Source: an uncultured Pelagibacteraceae bacterium
GTDB lineage: Bacteria; Pseudomonadota; Alphaproteobacteria; Pelagibacterales; Pelagibacteraceae
DNA length: 64,000 bases
Assembly: GCA_902592985.1 (NCBI GenBank)
Contig: CACJGR010000003.1
Coordinates: 25,220 to 89,219, forward strand
Reading direction: 5' to 3'
Position numbers and translations under genes: made by a program. The notes below the pieces were generated by a model, which ran no database searches, was not told the DNA's origin, and was given only the letters and a program-made list of their open reading frames with translations. Below are positions 9,889 to 19,687 of the stretch, one piece after another (within the stretch, counting starts at the first letter, position 1; every line of letters starts with the position of its first letter).

Positions 9889-10698
9889 ATGAAAATTAAA
9901 AATAAACAAAAATTAGCTAGACAATGGTTCATGGAATTACAGAATATAATTTGTAATAGTATTGAACAATTAGAAAAAAAGTATGGATCTAATAAAAAAT
10001 TTAAAAAAAATAAATGGAAACATGGTGAGTTTAGAATAATTAAAGGTGAAGTAATTGAAAAAGGAGGTGTTGCATTTTCAAATGTAATAGGAAAATTTTC
10101 TAAAGAATTCGCAAAAAAAATCCCTGGAACTAAAAAAAATACTAATTTTTGGTCTTCAGGTGTTTCGGTAGTATTTCATCCAAAAAATCCTAAAATCCCT
10201 GCTATGCATTTTAACACTAGATTTATTTGTACACAAAAAAATTGGTTTGGTGGTGGTATGGACATAACACCTTGTCTTGTTGATAATAAAGAAAAAAAAT
10301 ATTTTCATAATGAATTAAAAAAAATATGTGATTTTCATAATAAAAAATATTACTCTAAATATAAAAAGTGGTGTGATAAATATTTTTATCTACCACATAG
10401 AAATGAATCTAGAGGTATAGGTGGTATTTTTTTTGATTATAAAATGGATAGTTGGGACAAGGATTTTTCTTTTGTTAAAGATATTGGTATTACTTTTGCT
10501 TATTTAGTTAAAAAAATTATAGAAAAAAAAATGTTTTTAAAATGGACAAAAAAAGAAAAAGAAATTCAATTATTAAAAAGAGGTAGATATGCTGAATTTA
10601 ATTTATTGTATGATCGTGGAACAAAATTTGGCTTAAACAGTGGTGGTAGCCCTGATGCAATATTAATGTCTATGCCTCCAAATGCAAAATGGAACTAA
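9889..10698 (+). CDS. hemF: Oxygen-dependent coproporphyrinogen III oxidase
   Basis: Converts coproporphyrinogen III to protoporphyrinogen IX in haem synthesis using O2. Family hallmarks: [41 protein letters not shown], and the C-terminal [17 protein letters not shown]. At 269 residues it is shorter than the usual 300 or so, mainly at the N terminus and in loops, but all core motifs survive. Its product feeds the cytochromes encoded nearby. Its end almost touches the greA start. Confidence 0.96.
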   Translation: MKIKNKQKLARQWFMELQNIICNSIEQLEKKYGSNKKFKKNKWKHGEFRIIKGEVIEKGGVAFSNVIGKFSKEFAKKIPGTKKNTNFWSSGVSVVFHPKNPKIPAMHFNTRFICTQKNWFGGGMDITPCLVDNKEKKYFHNELKKICDFHNKKYYSKYKKWCDKYFYLPHRNESRGIGGIFFDYKMDSWDKDFSFVKDIGITFAYLVKKIIEKKMFLKWTKKEKEIQLLKRGRYAEFNLLYDRGTKFGLNSGGSPDAILMSMPPNAKWN

Positions 10699-10699
10699 A

Positions 10700-11176
10700 A
10701 TGAAAAAAGAACCAATAACTATTACTGGTCTTGAAAAATTAAAAAATGAGTTAATGTTCTTAAAAGAAAAAAAACGCCCTGAAATAGTTTCTGCAATAGC
10801 AGAAGCAAGATCTCATGGTGATTTAAAAGAAAATGCAGAGTACCATGCTGCAAAAGAACAGCAATCACACAATGAGGGAAGAATAGAAGAAATTAATGAC
10901 ATAATTGCTAGAGCAGATGTGATTGATATAACAAAGATAACTAATGAAGGAAAAGTAATTTTTGGTTCAACTGTTTATTTAATAAATTTAGACACTAGAG
11001 AAAAAATTAATTACAAAATTGTTGGAAAAGATGAAGCAGATTTAAAAAAAAAACTTATATATTTTCAGTCACCTATTGGTAAAGGACTAATCGGAAAAAT
11101 GAAAAATGATTTAATCGAAATATCTACTCCAGCGGGTACAAAAAACTTCGAAATTAAAGACGTACAATATATTTAA
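10700..11176 (+). CDS. greA: Transcription elongation factor GreA
   Basis: Rescues backtracked RNA polymerase by stimulating transcript cleavage. The ATG at 10700 gives exactly 158 residues, the E. coli length; a start at 10682 would lie inside hemF. The N-terminal coiled coil holds the acidic tip ([17 protein letters not shown]) and the C-terminal FKBP-like domain ends in [13 protein letters not shown]. Its stop overlaps the convergent cca stop by four bases. Confidence 0.96.
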   Translation: MKKEPITITGLEKLKNELMFLKEKKRPEIVSAIAEARSHGDLKENAEYHAAKEQQSHNEGRIEEINDIIARADVIDITKITNEGKVIFGSTVYLINLDTREKINYKIVGKDEADLKKKLIYFQSPIGKGLIGKMKNDLIEISTPAGTKNFEIKDVQYI

Positions 11177-12447
11177 TTTTTTATTATTTTTTGAACTTCT
11201 AATTTCGAGATATTAAAATTATTTTTTACCCACTTCTCTTCTATTTCCTTTAACTTGGTTCCGAGCTTTTTTCCTTCAGGAATATTATATTCTGTCATTA
11301 AAGTAATGGCTCTAAGAGGAAATAGTGGCGGTTCTTTATCTTTATAAAATTCTATCATTTTTATAAGCTTTTTATCAATTTTTTTTAACCTAAAAATTTG
11401 AAAATAAAGTAAATCTAATAATGATTGTTTTCCATTAAAATATAAAACTTTATCTAGATTTTTCTTAGAAAAAGCTTTTCTATTATTTTTTGATGAAAAA
11501 AAATTATTTAAAAATAAAATTCTTTTTTCATTTTTTTTAGAAAGATTAAATTTATATATAAAATAATTAACATTGTCTGTACCATCAATAATCAATAGAG
11601 ATATTAAAAAAATAAAATCTAAATTGTTAATATTTTCTTTAGCAAAATTATTTAGCTTTTCAAAAATATTAATATTTCTAAATTGAGGAAAGATTAATTT
11701 AATAGTTTCATAACAAAATATATCTTTAGTTAATTTAGAAAAACCATGTGAATAAACTAATTTTTTAAATTCTTCCAATAATCTGTCTGATGAAATTTTA
11801 TTCAATCCATCTAAATTTTGTTTTATAATTTTAGTGATATTTGGATTATGTTTTTGTTTACTATAATTAAGGAAAAATCTTATATATCTTAAAATTCTAA
11901 GATAATCTTCTTTAATTCTTTTGTCTTCTGAACCAATAAATTTTATTTCACCATTTTTTAAGTCTTTTTTACCATTAAAGGGATCAAATAAATTTCCATC
12001 AATATCTGCATAAATTGAATTTATTGTAAAATCTCTTCTTGATGCATCTTCATGCCAATCATTCGAAAATTCAACTTTTGCATGTCTTCCATCAGTTGAA
12101 ATATCTTTTCTTAAAGATGTAACCTCAAATTTTTTGTTATTAATCAAAGCTGTAATTGTTCCATAATCAATTCCTGTTTTATAAAATTTAATATTATTTT
12201 TCTTTAGAATTTCTGATACCTCATCTGGATTTAAATTTACGGCAAGATCAATGTCGTCGACTATTTCATTATTAATAATTTTTCTAACACATCCACCTAC
12301 ATATCTTATTTCACTAGTTTTTGAGAATTCTTCTATAGCTTTAAATATTTTATTTACCTCAGTTTCTTTTCTAAGTTTTTGAAAAGCTAAATTTAATGAA
12401 TTAAAATTTTTTGATTGCGAAAAAATTTTATTTAATAAAGTTATCAT
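11173..12447 (-). CDS. cca: CCA tRNA nucleotidyltransferase / poly(A)-polymerase family
   Basis: 424-residue class II nucleotidyltransferase that completes or repairs tRNA 3' ends. The head domain shows [10 protein letters not shown], the metal-binding DDIDLAV, then [21 protein letters not shown] and RILRYIRFF. The start is forced: no ATG, GTG or TTG occurs in frame in the next 45 or so codons, and the glycine-rich motif comes soon after. The start codon lies only three bases after the encoded CCA end of tRNA-Gln, so no Shine-Dalgarno sequence is possible unless it is inside the tRNA acceptor stem, where none is seen. Confidence 0.94.
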   Translation of the reverse strand: MITLLNKIFSQSKNFNSLNLAFQKLRKETEVNKIFKAIEEFSKTSEIRYVGGCVRKIINNEIVDDIDLAVNLNPDEVSEILKKNNIKFYKTGIDYGTITALINNKKFEVTSLRKDISTDGRHAKVEFSNDWHEDASRRDFTINSIYADIDGNLFDPFNGKKDLKNGEIKFIGSEDKRIKEDYLRILRYIRFFLNYSKQKHNPNITKIIKQNLDGLNKISSDRLLEEFKKLVYSHGFSKLTKDIFCYETIKLIFPQFRNINIFEKLNNFAKENINNLDFIFLISLLIIDGTDNVNYFIYKFNLSKKNEKRILFLNNFFSSKNNRKAFSKKNLDKVLYFNGKQSLLDLLYFQIFRLKKIDKKLIKMIEFYKDKEPPLFPLRAITLMTEYNIPEGKKLGTKLKEIEEKWVKNNFNISKLEVQKIIKN

Positions 12448-12450
12448 ATA

Positions 12451-12524
12451 TGGCTGGGGCGCTAGGATTCGAACCTAGGATGGCGGTACCAAAAACCGCT
12501 GCCTTACCGCTTGGCTACGCCCCA
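12451..12524 (-). tRNA. tRNA-Gln (anticodon UUG), CCA encoded
   Basis: On the minus strand a full cloverleaf can be drawn. The acceptor stem TGGGGCG pairs with CGCCCCA. The anticodon stem GCGGT/ACCGC encloses loop TTTTGGT with anticodon TTG (plus-strand bases 12490-12492). The T arm has GGTTCGAATCC. The discriminator G and an encoded CCA follow. ispE lies upstream on the same strand and cca three bases downstream, so the tRNA may be cut from a longer transcript. Confidence 0.96.
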
Positions 12525-12556
12525 AAATTAATTTCGTATATCACAAAAAAAAAAAT

Positions 12557-13405
12557 TTATATAGTTTTTGATGTAATACACCAATAGTTATTAAATTTCT
12601 TCCTAAATTCTTTTCTTGCAATTTCTGCAGCTTTTTTAGAATAAAAATAAGCCAAAATTGAGGATCCTGATCCAGACATTCTTACAAATATTACATTTGA
12701 TAATTTCAATAAAAACAATTTTAGTTCCATCAATTTTGGATATTTTTTAAAGACAATTTTTTCTAATACATTGCTTGAATTAATAATATTTTTCTTTCTA
12801 AAAAATGATTGCTTTGAATTATTGTATTTGGCTTTAGAATAATTTCTTACCTTTGAATAAATTAATTTTGTAGAACAGCCAAAATTGGGTTTCACAATTA
12901 ATACATGAAAGCAAAGCTTTTTGTTTAATTTAATCAATTTGCTACTAGAAGATAAAATTGAATTTTTTGGATTTATTCCTAGTATAACATCAGAACCTAT
13001 TAAATTAGCCAGATTTATTAATCTTTTTTTGTTCAATTTAATGATTTTTTTATTATAAAAATAATTAATTAAAGAAGCAGCATTCATAGATCCCCCTCCC
13101 ATTCCAGATTGTTGAGGAATATTTTTTTCAATCTTAATTTCAAACTTTTGATTATTAAGAAGTTTCTTTTTGTCAAGTGTTTGCAAAAGTTTAGAAACTG
13201 TATTTTTGCTATTTATTCCTTTTGCAAATTTTCCTGTAAAATAAACTTTGTGTCTGTATGAATTTATTGGTCGCAAATATATTAAATCATATAAATTTAC
13301 AAAAGTTATTAAACTTTCAATATTATGTTTTTTTGATCTTAATTTTCCTAATATATTTAATGAAAGATTGACCTTGGCATAAGATTTAATTTTTAGAAAT
13401 TTCAT
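12557..13405 (-). CDS. ispE: 4-diphosphocytidyl-2-C-methyl-D-erythritol kinase
   Basis: GHMP kinase of the MEP isoprenoid pathway (ispH, the last step, is at 25.6 kb). The ATP-binding motif is PQQSGMGGGSMNAASL, and the C-terminal motif is MSGSGSSILAYF. The N terminus KSYAKVNLSLNILGK carries the substrate-binding Lys/Asn. 282 residues is typical. It follows the TPR-protein gene by three bases, an arrangement I recall from other Alphaproteobacteria. Confidence 0.95.
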   Translation of the reverse strand: MKFLKIKSYAKVNLSLNILGKLRSKKHNIESLITFVNLYDLIYLRPINSYRHKVYFTGKFAKGINSKNTVSKLLQTLDKKKLLNNQKFEIKIEKNIPQQSGMGGGSMNAASLINYFYNKKIIKLNKKRLINLANLIGSDVILGINPKNSILSSSSKLIKLNKKLCFHVLIVKPNFGCSTKLIYSKVRNYSKAKYNNSKQSFFRKKNIINSSNVLEKIVFKKYPKLMELKLFLLKLSNVIFVRMSGSGSSILAYFYSKKAAEIARKEFRKKFNNYWCITSKTI

Positions 13406-13408
13406 GAC

Positions 13409-15097
13409 CTAAATTTTTTTTAGGCCTTTTAAAAGTTTAATTTTAATTTTCTCTTTCATGCTTTCTTCAGTATCTTCAAATTGTAAAACATTTTGCCAAT
13501 AATACTTGGCTTGAATCTTTCTATTCATTTTCCACAATATATCTCCATAATGATCATTAACTATTGGATCAAGTGGCATTAACTCAATTGCCATTTTCAA
13601 AAATTGTTCAGCTTTAATTAAATCATCAACTAAATAATATCCCCAACCAACGGAATCTATAATAAATGGATCGTTTTTTTTTTGTTTATATGCTCTTTGC
13701 AACATCTCAATTGCAGTATCAATTTTATAACCTCTTTCTAACCATGAATAAGCTAAATAATTTAAAACATAAGGGTCATTTGGAATAACTTCTAAAGACT
13801 TTAATAAATCTGCGTCAGATTTTTTAAATTTTTTTAATCGTTCATAGCTTCCTCCTCTTCTAAACAATATTTCTGCGTAAATATCTGAATTCTCATTAAT
13901 TTTTGGAAGAATTTCATTGTAATAACTTATGGCAATCTGATGGTCTTTAAAGTTTTTTGCTATATTGCCCATATCAAGCAAAATTTTGATTGAAGGTTTT
14001 TTAATTTTTTTAAATTTTAAATTAATAAAATTATATGCTTGCCGTTTTCCTAATTCTTTCGAAATAATTCGTGTTTTTTTTTTGATTTTATACCAATAAT
14101 AAATATCATCGTTTTTTTTAAAATTATTTAATACTTTGCCGCTCTTTTTATAATTTCCACTATTATAATAATTTTCGGCTAGTAAAGACAAATTAAATTT
14201 AAATTTTGGATTTAAAAAATTAGATATATTTAAATAAAAGTTTGAATTTTCAAGTTCAACTTCGGATGAATATATGTTTGCAATTAAAAAGAAAAATTCA
14301 CTTAAAATATCTGTTTCACTTTTGCAAGAAAAAATCTCATTAAATTTTTCAAACTCTTTTTTATCTATCCAATTTTTTGTTTGGGAAATCAACAAGCTGC
14401 TATCTAAAATATCTATTTGATCTGTTATCTTTTTAGCTTTATTAAATTGGTTTTGATCAATTAAATAATTAATATAAAAAAAAATATATCTTGAATAGTC
14501 AATTTCATCTCTATTAACCAAGTTTTCAAAATGAGTATGAGTTTGTTCATCCTCTAAATAGCAACTATGAAATATTTTTTCAATTACAGATAAATTACCC
14601 AAAATATTATTATTTAACAAAGATTGTTGATTTTCAAAAAGATAAATATAATTTTTTAAAGACTCATAGATAATAAGCTCAAATGTACCACTTTCTTTAA
14701 ATTTTGATAATTTATTTAAATATTTATTACTTTTTTTAAAATTTTTTTTTTTAATACTGTCAAGCATTAATATTAAATAAGCTTCAAAAAAATCTGAACT
14801 TTTTTCACCTGAAGATTGTTTTAATTGTTTTATAGATTGTTTAATCTTTCCCTCCATTACTAAGGAAAAAACATAGGCTTTAAGATATGGATCATGTCTA
14901 TTTATTAAAGAATTTGATAACTTAAAAAACTTTAAGGCATCAATATTTTTCTGATTATCGTAAGATACGAGTGCAGAAAAATAACTAGATAAATTTTTTG
15001 AATTAAATTCCCGAATATCCTGATTTTTGGAGTATACTGTGCTTTGAAAAATAAATAATAGTGTAAGGCAAAATATTTTAAAAAATTTTATTAACAT
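13409..15097 (-). CDS. Exported tetratricopeptide-repeat protein
   Basis: 562 residues beginning with a signal peptide (LIKFFKIFCLTLLFIFQSTVYS). The C-terminal half contains TPR units, clearest from about residue 400 (AEILFRRGGSYERLKKFKKSD, PYVLNYLAYSWLERGY, PFIIDSVGWGYYLVDD, PIVNDHYGDILWKMNRK). The N-terminal half looks like degenerate helical repeats. It is probably a periplasmic or envelope scaffold. The function is not known to me; the operon with ispE is probably neighbourhood rather than pathway. The start is 11 bases from the divergent uracil-DNA glycosylase gene. Confidence 0.85.
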   Translation of the reverse strand: MLIKFFKIFCLTLLFIFQSTVYSKNQDIREFNSKNLSSYFSALVSYDNQKNIDALKFFKLSNSLINRHDPYLKAYVFSLVMEGKIKQSIKQLKQSSGEKSSDFFEAYLILMLDSIKKKNFKKSNKYLNKLSKFKESGTFELIIYESLKNYIYLFENQQSLLNNNILGNLSVIEKIFHSCYLEDEQTHTHFENLVNRDEIDYSRYIFFYINYLIDQNQFNKAKKITDQIDILDSSLLISQTKNWIDKKEFEKFNEIFSCKSETDILSEFFFLIANIYSSEVELENSNFYLNISNFLNPKFKFNLSLLAENYYNSGNYKKSGKVLNNFKKNDDIYYWYKIKKKTRIISKELGKRQAYNFINLKFKKIKKPSIKILLDMGNIAKNFKDHQIAISYYNEILPKINENSDIYAEILFRRGGSYERLKKFKKSDADLLKSLEVIPNDPYVLNYLAYSWLERGYKIDTAIEMLQRAYKQKKNDPFIIDSVGWGYYLVDDLIKAEQFLKMAIELMPLDPIVNDHYGDILWKMNRKIQAKYYWQNVLQFEDTEESMKEKIKIKLLKGLKKI

Positions 15098-15108
15098 TAT
15101 TCTATTCT

Positions 15109-15828
15109 ATGATTAAAAAACAAATAAATCAAAAAGACAGTATTGATATAGAATTATTAAACTCAATTGGTTATGATTATGTATTTAATAATAGTCCAAT
15201 CAATCGTTTTAAAAATAAAATTAAAATCCCAGATAAACTTGATAAAAATAAACACGAAAAACTTTTAAGGCTAAAAAAAGAAATAGATTCAATTGAAGAT
15301 TGTAAATTGAAAAAGAATGCTTCGCAACTTGTTTTTGCAGATGGTGATACGCAAAGCACAATAATGATAGTTGGTGAAGGTCCTGGACAAAAAGAAGATG
15401 AATTAGGAAAGCCTTTTGTGGGAGATGCGGGTAATCTCCTAAATAAAATGCTTAAAGCAATAAAAATTGAAAGAAAAAAAATTTATATAACTAATGTTGT
15501 AAATTATCGACCACCAAATAATAGAAAACCAGAACAGTCAGAAATTAATAGATATTCCAAATATCTTAGGGAACATATCTCAATTATTGATCCAAAAATT
15601 TTAATACTTATGGGGAGCACTGCAATGGAAGCTATACTAGGTAGTAATAAAAGAATATCTAAAGAAAGAGGCCAGTGGAAAGAAATAATTATAAAACAAA
15701 AAAATTACAAAACTATTGTTACATTTCATCCAGCGTATCTTTTAAGAAAACCTGATCAAAAAAAATTTTCATGGGAAGATTTAAAAATTGTTCGTAAAGA
15801 GATAGATGAACAAAATATAGTAATTTAA
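15109..15828 (+). CDS. Uracil-DNA glycosylase, family-4-like, without the usual Fe-S cysteines
   Basis: Removes uracil from DNA. The 239-residue protein has the family 4 motif 1 GEGPGQKEDELGKPFVG (from residue 89), ITNVVNYRPPNNR (from 128) and motif 2 HPAYLLRKP (from 207). Only one cysteine is present (Cys65, in EDCKLKKNA). The positions where family 4 enzymes carry the other three cluster ligands read Lys/Asn, Tyr133 and Tyr149/Ser150. The Fe-S cluster is therefore probably absent. The activity is inferred from the motifs. It is followed four bases later by rnhB. Confidence 0.9.
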   Translation: MIKKQINQKDSIDIELLNSIGYDYVFNNSPINRFKNKIKIPDKLDKNKHEKLLRLKKEIDSIEDCKLKKNASQLVFADGDTQSTIMIVGEGPGQKEDELGKPFVGDAGNLLNKMLKAIKIERKKIYITNVVNYRPPNNRKPEQSEINRYSKYLREHISIIDPKILILMGSTAMEAILGSNKRISKERGQWKEIIIKQKNYKTIVTFHPAYLLRKPDQKKFSWEDLKIVRKEIDEQNIVI

Positions 15829-15832
15829 TTAT

Positions 15833-16393
15833 ATGAAAAAAATTATAGCTGGTGTTGATGAGGTAGGCAGAGGAAGTCTTATTGGACCAGTATATGCTGC
15901 CGCGGTAATCCTAAAAGAAAAAATAAACACTAAATTATTAAAAGATTCAAAATTAATATCTAAACAAGATAGAGAAAAGCTAAATATTTATATAAAAAAA
16001 AATTCTTATTGGTCTATTGGTAAAGCTTCAGTTGAAGAAATAGAAAAGTTAAATATCTTAAATGCTAGTTTATTGGCTATGAAAAGAGCAATCAAAAAAC
16101 TTCGTAAAAAACCTAATCTAGTAATTATTGATGGAAACAAAATTCCAAAAATAAAAAATTATAATTTAAAATCTATAGTTAGGGCTGACCAAAAAATTCC
16201 TTCTGTTTCGGCAGCATCAATAATAGCTAAGGTTTCTAGAGATAGATTTATTACAAAATTATCAAAAAAATTTAAAAATTATGGTTGGGAAACTAATTAT
16301 GGATATGGAACTAAAAAACATTTGTCTGCATTAAAAAAACTTGGATCAACCAATTACCATAGAAAAACATTTGCTCCTTTACACAAGATATAG
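15833..16393 (+). CDS. rnhB: Ribonuclease HII
   Basis: Cuts RNA in RNA-DNA hybrids and at single ribonucleotides in DNA. 186 residues. The first acidic pair lies in AGVDEVGRGSLIGPVYAAAV, a third Asp in IDGNKIP, and another in RADQKIPSVSAASIIAKVSRD. RNase HI is also encoded, at 27.5 kb. It lies with uracil-DNA glycosylase and ccrM in a DNA-maintenance run. Confidence 0.97.
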   Translation: MKKIIAGVDEVGRGSLIGPVYAAAVILKEKINTKLLKDSKLISKQDREKLNIYIKKNSYWSIGKASVEEIEKLNILNASLLAMKRAIKKLRKKPNLVIIDGNKIPKIKNYNLKSIVRADQKIPSVSAASIIAKVSRDRFITKLSKKFKNYGWETNYGYGTKKHLSALKKLGSTNYHRKTFAPLHKI

Positions 16394-16417
16394 TTACTAT
16401 AAAAATTTATAACACAA

Positions 16418-16438
16418 ATTGAAACCTTTTAATTCAAT
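16418..16438. repeat. Short inverted repeat upstream of the methyltransferase gene
   Basis: ATTGAA and TTCAAT arms separated by nine bases, just after rnhB. It could be a weak hairpin or a protein-binding site. There is no T-run after it, so it is not a convincing terminator. In DNA this AT-rich, six-base arms can occur by chance. Confidence 0.25.
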
Positions 16439-16444
16439 CTCAGG

Positions 16445-16473
16445 TTGACCATAGAATCCATTTGGAGTCTAAT
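16445..16473 (+). promoter_or_regulatory. Candidate ccrM promoter with two GANTC methylation sites
   Basis: TTGACC at 16445-16450 is followed, after 17 bases, by TCTAAT at 16468-16473, 12 bases before the ATG at 16486. GAATC lies at 16454-16458 in the spacer and GAGTC at 16465-16469 overlaps the -10 element. GANTC is the target of CcrM, the enzyme encoded just downstream, so methylation feedback is plausible. The -10 has a poor second base, so the promoter call is tentative; the two GANTC sites are certain. Confidence 0.5.
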
Positions 16474-16485
16474 TAGATTTTACAA

Positions 16486-17556
16486 ATGGAAGATAATTTC
16501 AAAAATAAAATTATCAATGGCGATAGCATTAAGGAGTTAAAAAAAATTCCTAACGAAACCTTTGATTTAATTTTTGCAGATCCTCCTTACAATCTTCAAT
16601 TAAAAAATAAATTAACTAGGCCAGATAGATCCAAAGTTAATGCTGTAGATGATAAATGGGATCAATTTAAAAGTTTTAAAAAATATGATGAATTTACTTC
16701 GAAATGGTTAAAGGAATGTAGAAGAATTTTAAAAAAAAATGGTACTCTTTGGGTAATTGGAAGTTATCACAATATTTTTAGATTAGGTACTGCTATACAA
16801 GATTTTGGATTTTGGATTTTAAATGATGTTATTTGGAACAAAAATAATCCCATGCCAAATTTTAGAGGTACAAGATTTACCAATGCACATGAAACATTGA
16901 TTTGGGCATCTAAAGAACAAAAATCAAAATATACTTTTAACTACCAGTCTCTAAAATGTTTAAATGACGATCTTCAAATGAGATCCAATTGGAACCTGCC
17001 AATATGTAACGGAACAGAAAGATTAAAAAAAAATGGTAAAAAAGTTCATTCTACTCAAAAACCAGAGGCATTGTTGCATAGAGTATTGCTAGCTTCTTCC
17101 AATAGAGGTGATATGATTTTAGATCCTTTTCTTGGATCAGGAACTACAGCTACAGTAGCAAAAAAACTAAGAAGAAATTATTACGGTATTGAGAAAGAAA
17201 TAAAATATTTCAGGGCTGCAGAAGAAAGATTAAAAAAAACAAAACCGATTGAAGATGACTTCTTAGATACATTAAAAAATAATAGATCTAAACCAAGAAT
17301 ACCTTTTGGATCTTTAGTTGAACTTGGAATTATAAACCCAGGTACAAATATTTTTGATCAAAAAAAGAAAATAAATGCAAAAATAATGGCTGATGGCAGC
17401 ATTAAACACAGCAAAGTAGAAGGTTCAATCCACAAAGTTGCAGCAACAATTTTGGGGACAGAAAGCTGTAATGGATGGACATACTGGTATTATAATATGA
17501 ATGGATCGATGGTGCCTATAGATAATTTGAGGCAAAGATTAATCTCTAGTAATTAA
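16486..17556 (+). CDS. ccrM: CcrM-type adenine-N6 DNA methyltransferase (predicted GANTC specificity)
   Basis: 356 residues, beta-class order: the catalytic DPPY at 32-35 comes first, then [12 protein letters not shown] near 188 and the SAM-binding DPFLGSGTT near 213. From about residue 270 a C-terminal RAMA-type domain follows ([16 protein letters not shown] to [22 protein letters not shown]), diagnostic of CcrM orthologues. In Caulobacter, CcrM methylates GANTC late in the cell cycle and controls transcription. No restriction partner is adjacent, so it is probably a solitary cell-cycle enzyme. Its last four bases overlap the convergent monooxygenase gene. Confidence 0.94.
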   Translation: MEDNFKNKIINGDSIKELKKIPNETFDLIFADPPYNLQLKNKLTRPDRSKVNAVDDKWDQFKSFKKYDEFTSKWLKECRRILKKNGTLWVIGSYHNIFRLGTAIQDFGFWILNDVIWNKNNPMPNFRGTRFTNAHETLIWASKEQKSKYTFNYQSLKCLNDDLQMRSNWNLPICNGTERLKKNGKKVHSTQKPEALLHRVLLASSNRGDMILDPFLGSGTTATVAKKLRRNYYGIEKEIKYFRAAEERLKKTKPIEDDFLDTLKNNRSKPRIPFGSLVELGIINPGTNIFDQKKKINAKIMADGSIKHSKVEGSIHKVAATILGTESCNGWTYWYYNMNGSMVPIDNLRQRLISSN

Positions 17557-18707
17557 TTTTTATAAATTTTTCCCAAGTAATTATCAATAAATTTTTTATT
17601 TTTAACTAACTGTTTTATAATTAAGTCTCTAAAAAAAGTCATAAAAGGATTAGATAAATGAAATGTAAAGTAATTAAATTTAGATCTTCTATTAATCATT
17701 TTTATTCTTTTAATTCTTTGATTGGTAAATTCATCAATGCCGTTTTTGAAACTCTCATATAATTCAAAAGCAGCTTCAATAGATTGGGAAGCACCTTGAG
17801 CAAATGTTGGTAGAAATGTAAAGAAAGCGTCTCCTATTAAAAAAATATTTTTTTGTTTTGGTGTAAAAATTTTCTGACTAATAAATATAGGAAAACATCT
17901 AATATTTTTTAGATTATCTAAAATATTTTGATCAATTTGATTTGATAAATTAGATATAATCGAAGATAAAAAATTTTTATCATCAAATAATGAATAACCT
18001 TCTAGTTGATCTTCACTTAGATTTTTTCTCAATATACCAATAAAATTAAGTGTATTGCCTTTGTTCACAGGATATATCACTGAGTGAAAATTAGACCCCA
18101 AAAATAATGAAATATTGCTGGAATCAATACTATTTTTAATATCTTCCTTATTAATAGTGCCTCTAATTGCAATAGCATTAAAATATTTAGGCTTAATATC
18201 TCTATTTAATATTAACGATTTTGTAGAAGAAAAAATACCATCTGAAATGACCAAATAATCACATCTAGCTGAAGATTTATCTTCAAAAGTTAAATTAATA
18301 TTTTCAGTAGTAGAATTAATTTTACTAACTATTTTATTATACTGCATTAAATTACTTGGAAGTTTTTCTTTTAAAAATTTAACTAAAATTGATCTCTGCA
18401 GCGTCGTATATTTTGCTTCTTCAGTATTAAACTTAGATATATCCAAATCACATATTTTATTTTTTTTTAATAATGAATAAAAATCTATTTTTTTAGGATT
18501 AAATTGGTGCGCTGAATTTAAATTTTGAAAGCCAATTTTATTAAGCAATTTAATACTATTAACTGAAAGCTGTATTCCGTAACCTTCTTCTAAATTAATT
18601 GAATTATTTTTTTCATAAATTGTAGTTTCATAATTGGAACTTTGCCGTAATAGACTTGCAAAAAATAAACCTGAAATACCAGCTCCTATTATTGCAACTT
18701 TTTTCAT
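17553..18707 (-). CDS. FAD-dependent aromatic-ring monooxygenase-like protein
   Basis: 384 residues of the PHBH/UbiH flavoprotein fold. The N-terminal Rossmann motif is [17 protein letters not shown], the middle DG motif is [16 protein letters not shown], and the FAD-ribityl motif is [29 protein letters not shown]. It might act in ubiquinone hydroxylation (UbiH/UbiL-like) or on another aromatic substrate; the sequence alone does not decide. Its start overlaps the mutY stop by four bases, so the two are cotranscribed. Confidence 0.83.
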   Translation of the reverse strand: MKKVAIIGAGISGLFFASLLRQSSNYETTIYEKNNSINLEEGYGIQLSVNSIKLLNKIGFQNLNSAHQFNPKKIDFYSLLKKNKICDLDISKFNTEEAKYTTLQRSILVKFLKEKLPSNLMQYNKIVSKINSTTENINLTFEDKSSARCDYLVISDGIFSSTKSLILNRDIKPKYFNAIAIRGTINKEDIKNSIDSSNISLFLGSNFHSVIYPVNKGNTLNFIGILRKNLSEDQLEGYSLFDDKNFLSSIISNLSNQIDQNILDNLKNIRCFPIFISQKIFTPKQKNIFLIGDAFFTFLPTFAQGASQSIEAAFELYESFKNGIDEFTNQRIKRIKMINRRSKFNYFTFHLSNPFMTFFRDLIIKQLVKNKKFIDNYLGKIYKN

Positions 18708-19687
18708 AAATATTTGTCTAACGAAGAAAAAATTTTTTTTGTAAACGTTGGCAATGTATAACTGCTAAACTTTGCTTGTTCAATCCAAGAACTGTTTGCA
18801 ATGCTACTAGTTCTTTTCATTACTTTAATATTTATATTCATATTCATATTGGACATTTTAAAATTTAATGATTTTTTTAAACTTTTGGGTTTAGAAATTT
18901 CTTCCATTGGAAATATTTTTAAATTTTTTAAAAAATTAAATTTAGTATTTTTAATTAGCAAAATTTTATTTCCTTTTGTAAAAATTTTTACTGCATAAAA
19001 TTTATCAATTTTTTTGTTACTTTTAACAGCAATTTCAAAATCTTGTTTTTTATAAGATTTACAATTTTTAGTTAATGGACATTTTTTGCAAAGTGGCTTT
19101 TTTGGTTTGCAGATAAGAGCTCCTAGTTCCATTATAGCTTGTGCATAATCACCTGCTCTATCGGAAGTTCCTAAAAAATTTTTTTTTTTTATGAGGTTTT
19201 CTTTACTAATTTCTGTTTTAGATTTTAAGTTAAATAATCTTTTAACAACTCTTTCAACATTTCCATCCATGGGTAAGTAAGGTTTATTAAATGCAATAGC
19301 CAATATGGCCCTGGCCGTATATTCTCCTATTCCAGGGAGTTTTTTTAGCTCATCTAAAGTAATTGGCAATTTTTTTTTATACTGACTAATTACTATTTTT
19401 GCCGTTTTTTTTAAATTTTTTGCCCTTGAATAATATCCGAGACCTTCCCAGTATTTTAATAATTTTTTTTCATTAATTTTTGCAAGAGAAACTAAATTTG
19501 GAATATTTTTTATAAAATTATTAAAATATGGAATTACAGTTGCAACTTGTGTTTGTTGCAACATAAATTCACTAACTAAAGTGAAATATTCTCTTTTTTT
19601 TTGAGAACATTTTTTTCTCCAAGGCAAAATCCTTTTATTATTATCATACCAATCAAGAATTTTTTTTGTTAATATTAGATTATTCAT
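18704..19687 (-). CDS. mutY: A/G-specific adenine DNA glycosylase MutY
   Basis: Removes adenine mispaired with 8-oxoguanine. The ATG at 19687 gives 327 residues and begins right before the family's usual WYDxxxRxLPWR segment; a start at 19732 would add 15 unconserved residues inside the divergent gene. Seen in order: EFMLQQTQVATV with the catalytic Glu, the helix-hairpin-helix LPGIGEYTARAIL, MDGNVERVV with the catalytic Asp, and the 4Fe-4S loop CKPKKPLCKKCPLTKNC. The C-terminal NUDIX-like domain is short and diverged. Confidence 0.95.
   Translation of the reverse strand: MNNLILTKKILDWYDNNKRILPWRKKCSQKKREYFTLVSEFMLQQTQVATVIPYFNNFIKNIPNLVSLAKINEKKLLKYWEGLGYYSRAKNLKKTAKIVISQYKKKLPITLDELKKLPGIGEYTARAILAIAFNKPYLPMDGNVERVVKRLFNLKSKTEISKENLIKKKNFLGTSDRAGDYAQAIMELGALICKPKKPLCKKCPLTKNCKSYKKQDFEIAVKSNKKIDKFYAVKIFTKGNKILLIKNTKFNFLKNLKIFPMEEISKPKSLKKSLNFKMSNMNMNINIKVMKRTSSIANSSWIEQAKFSSYTLPTFTKKIFSSLDKYL

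Noticed and set aside
16394-16485. CtrA box (TTAA-N7-TTAA) upstream of ccrM
   Set aside because: One TTAA occurs at 16429-16432, but no second TTAA lies seven bases later.
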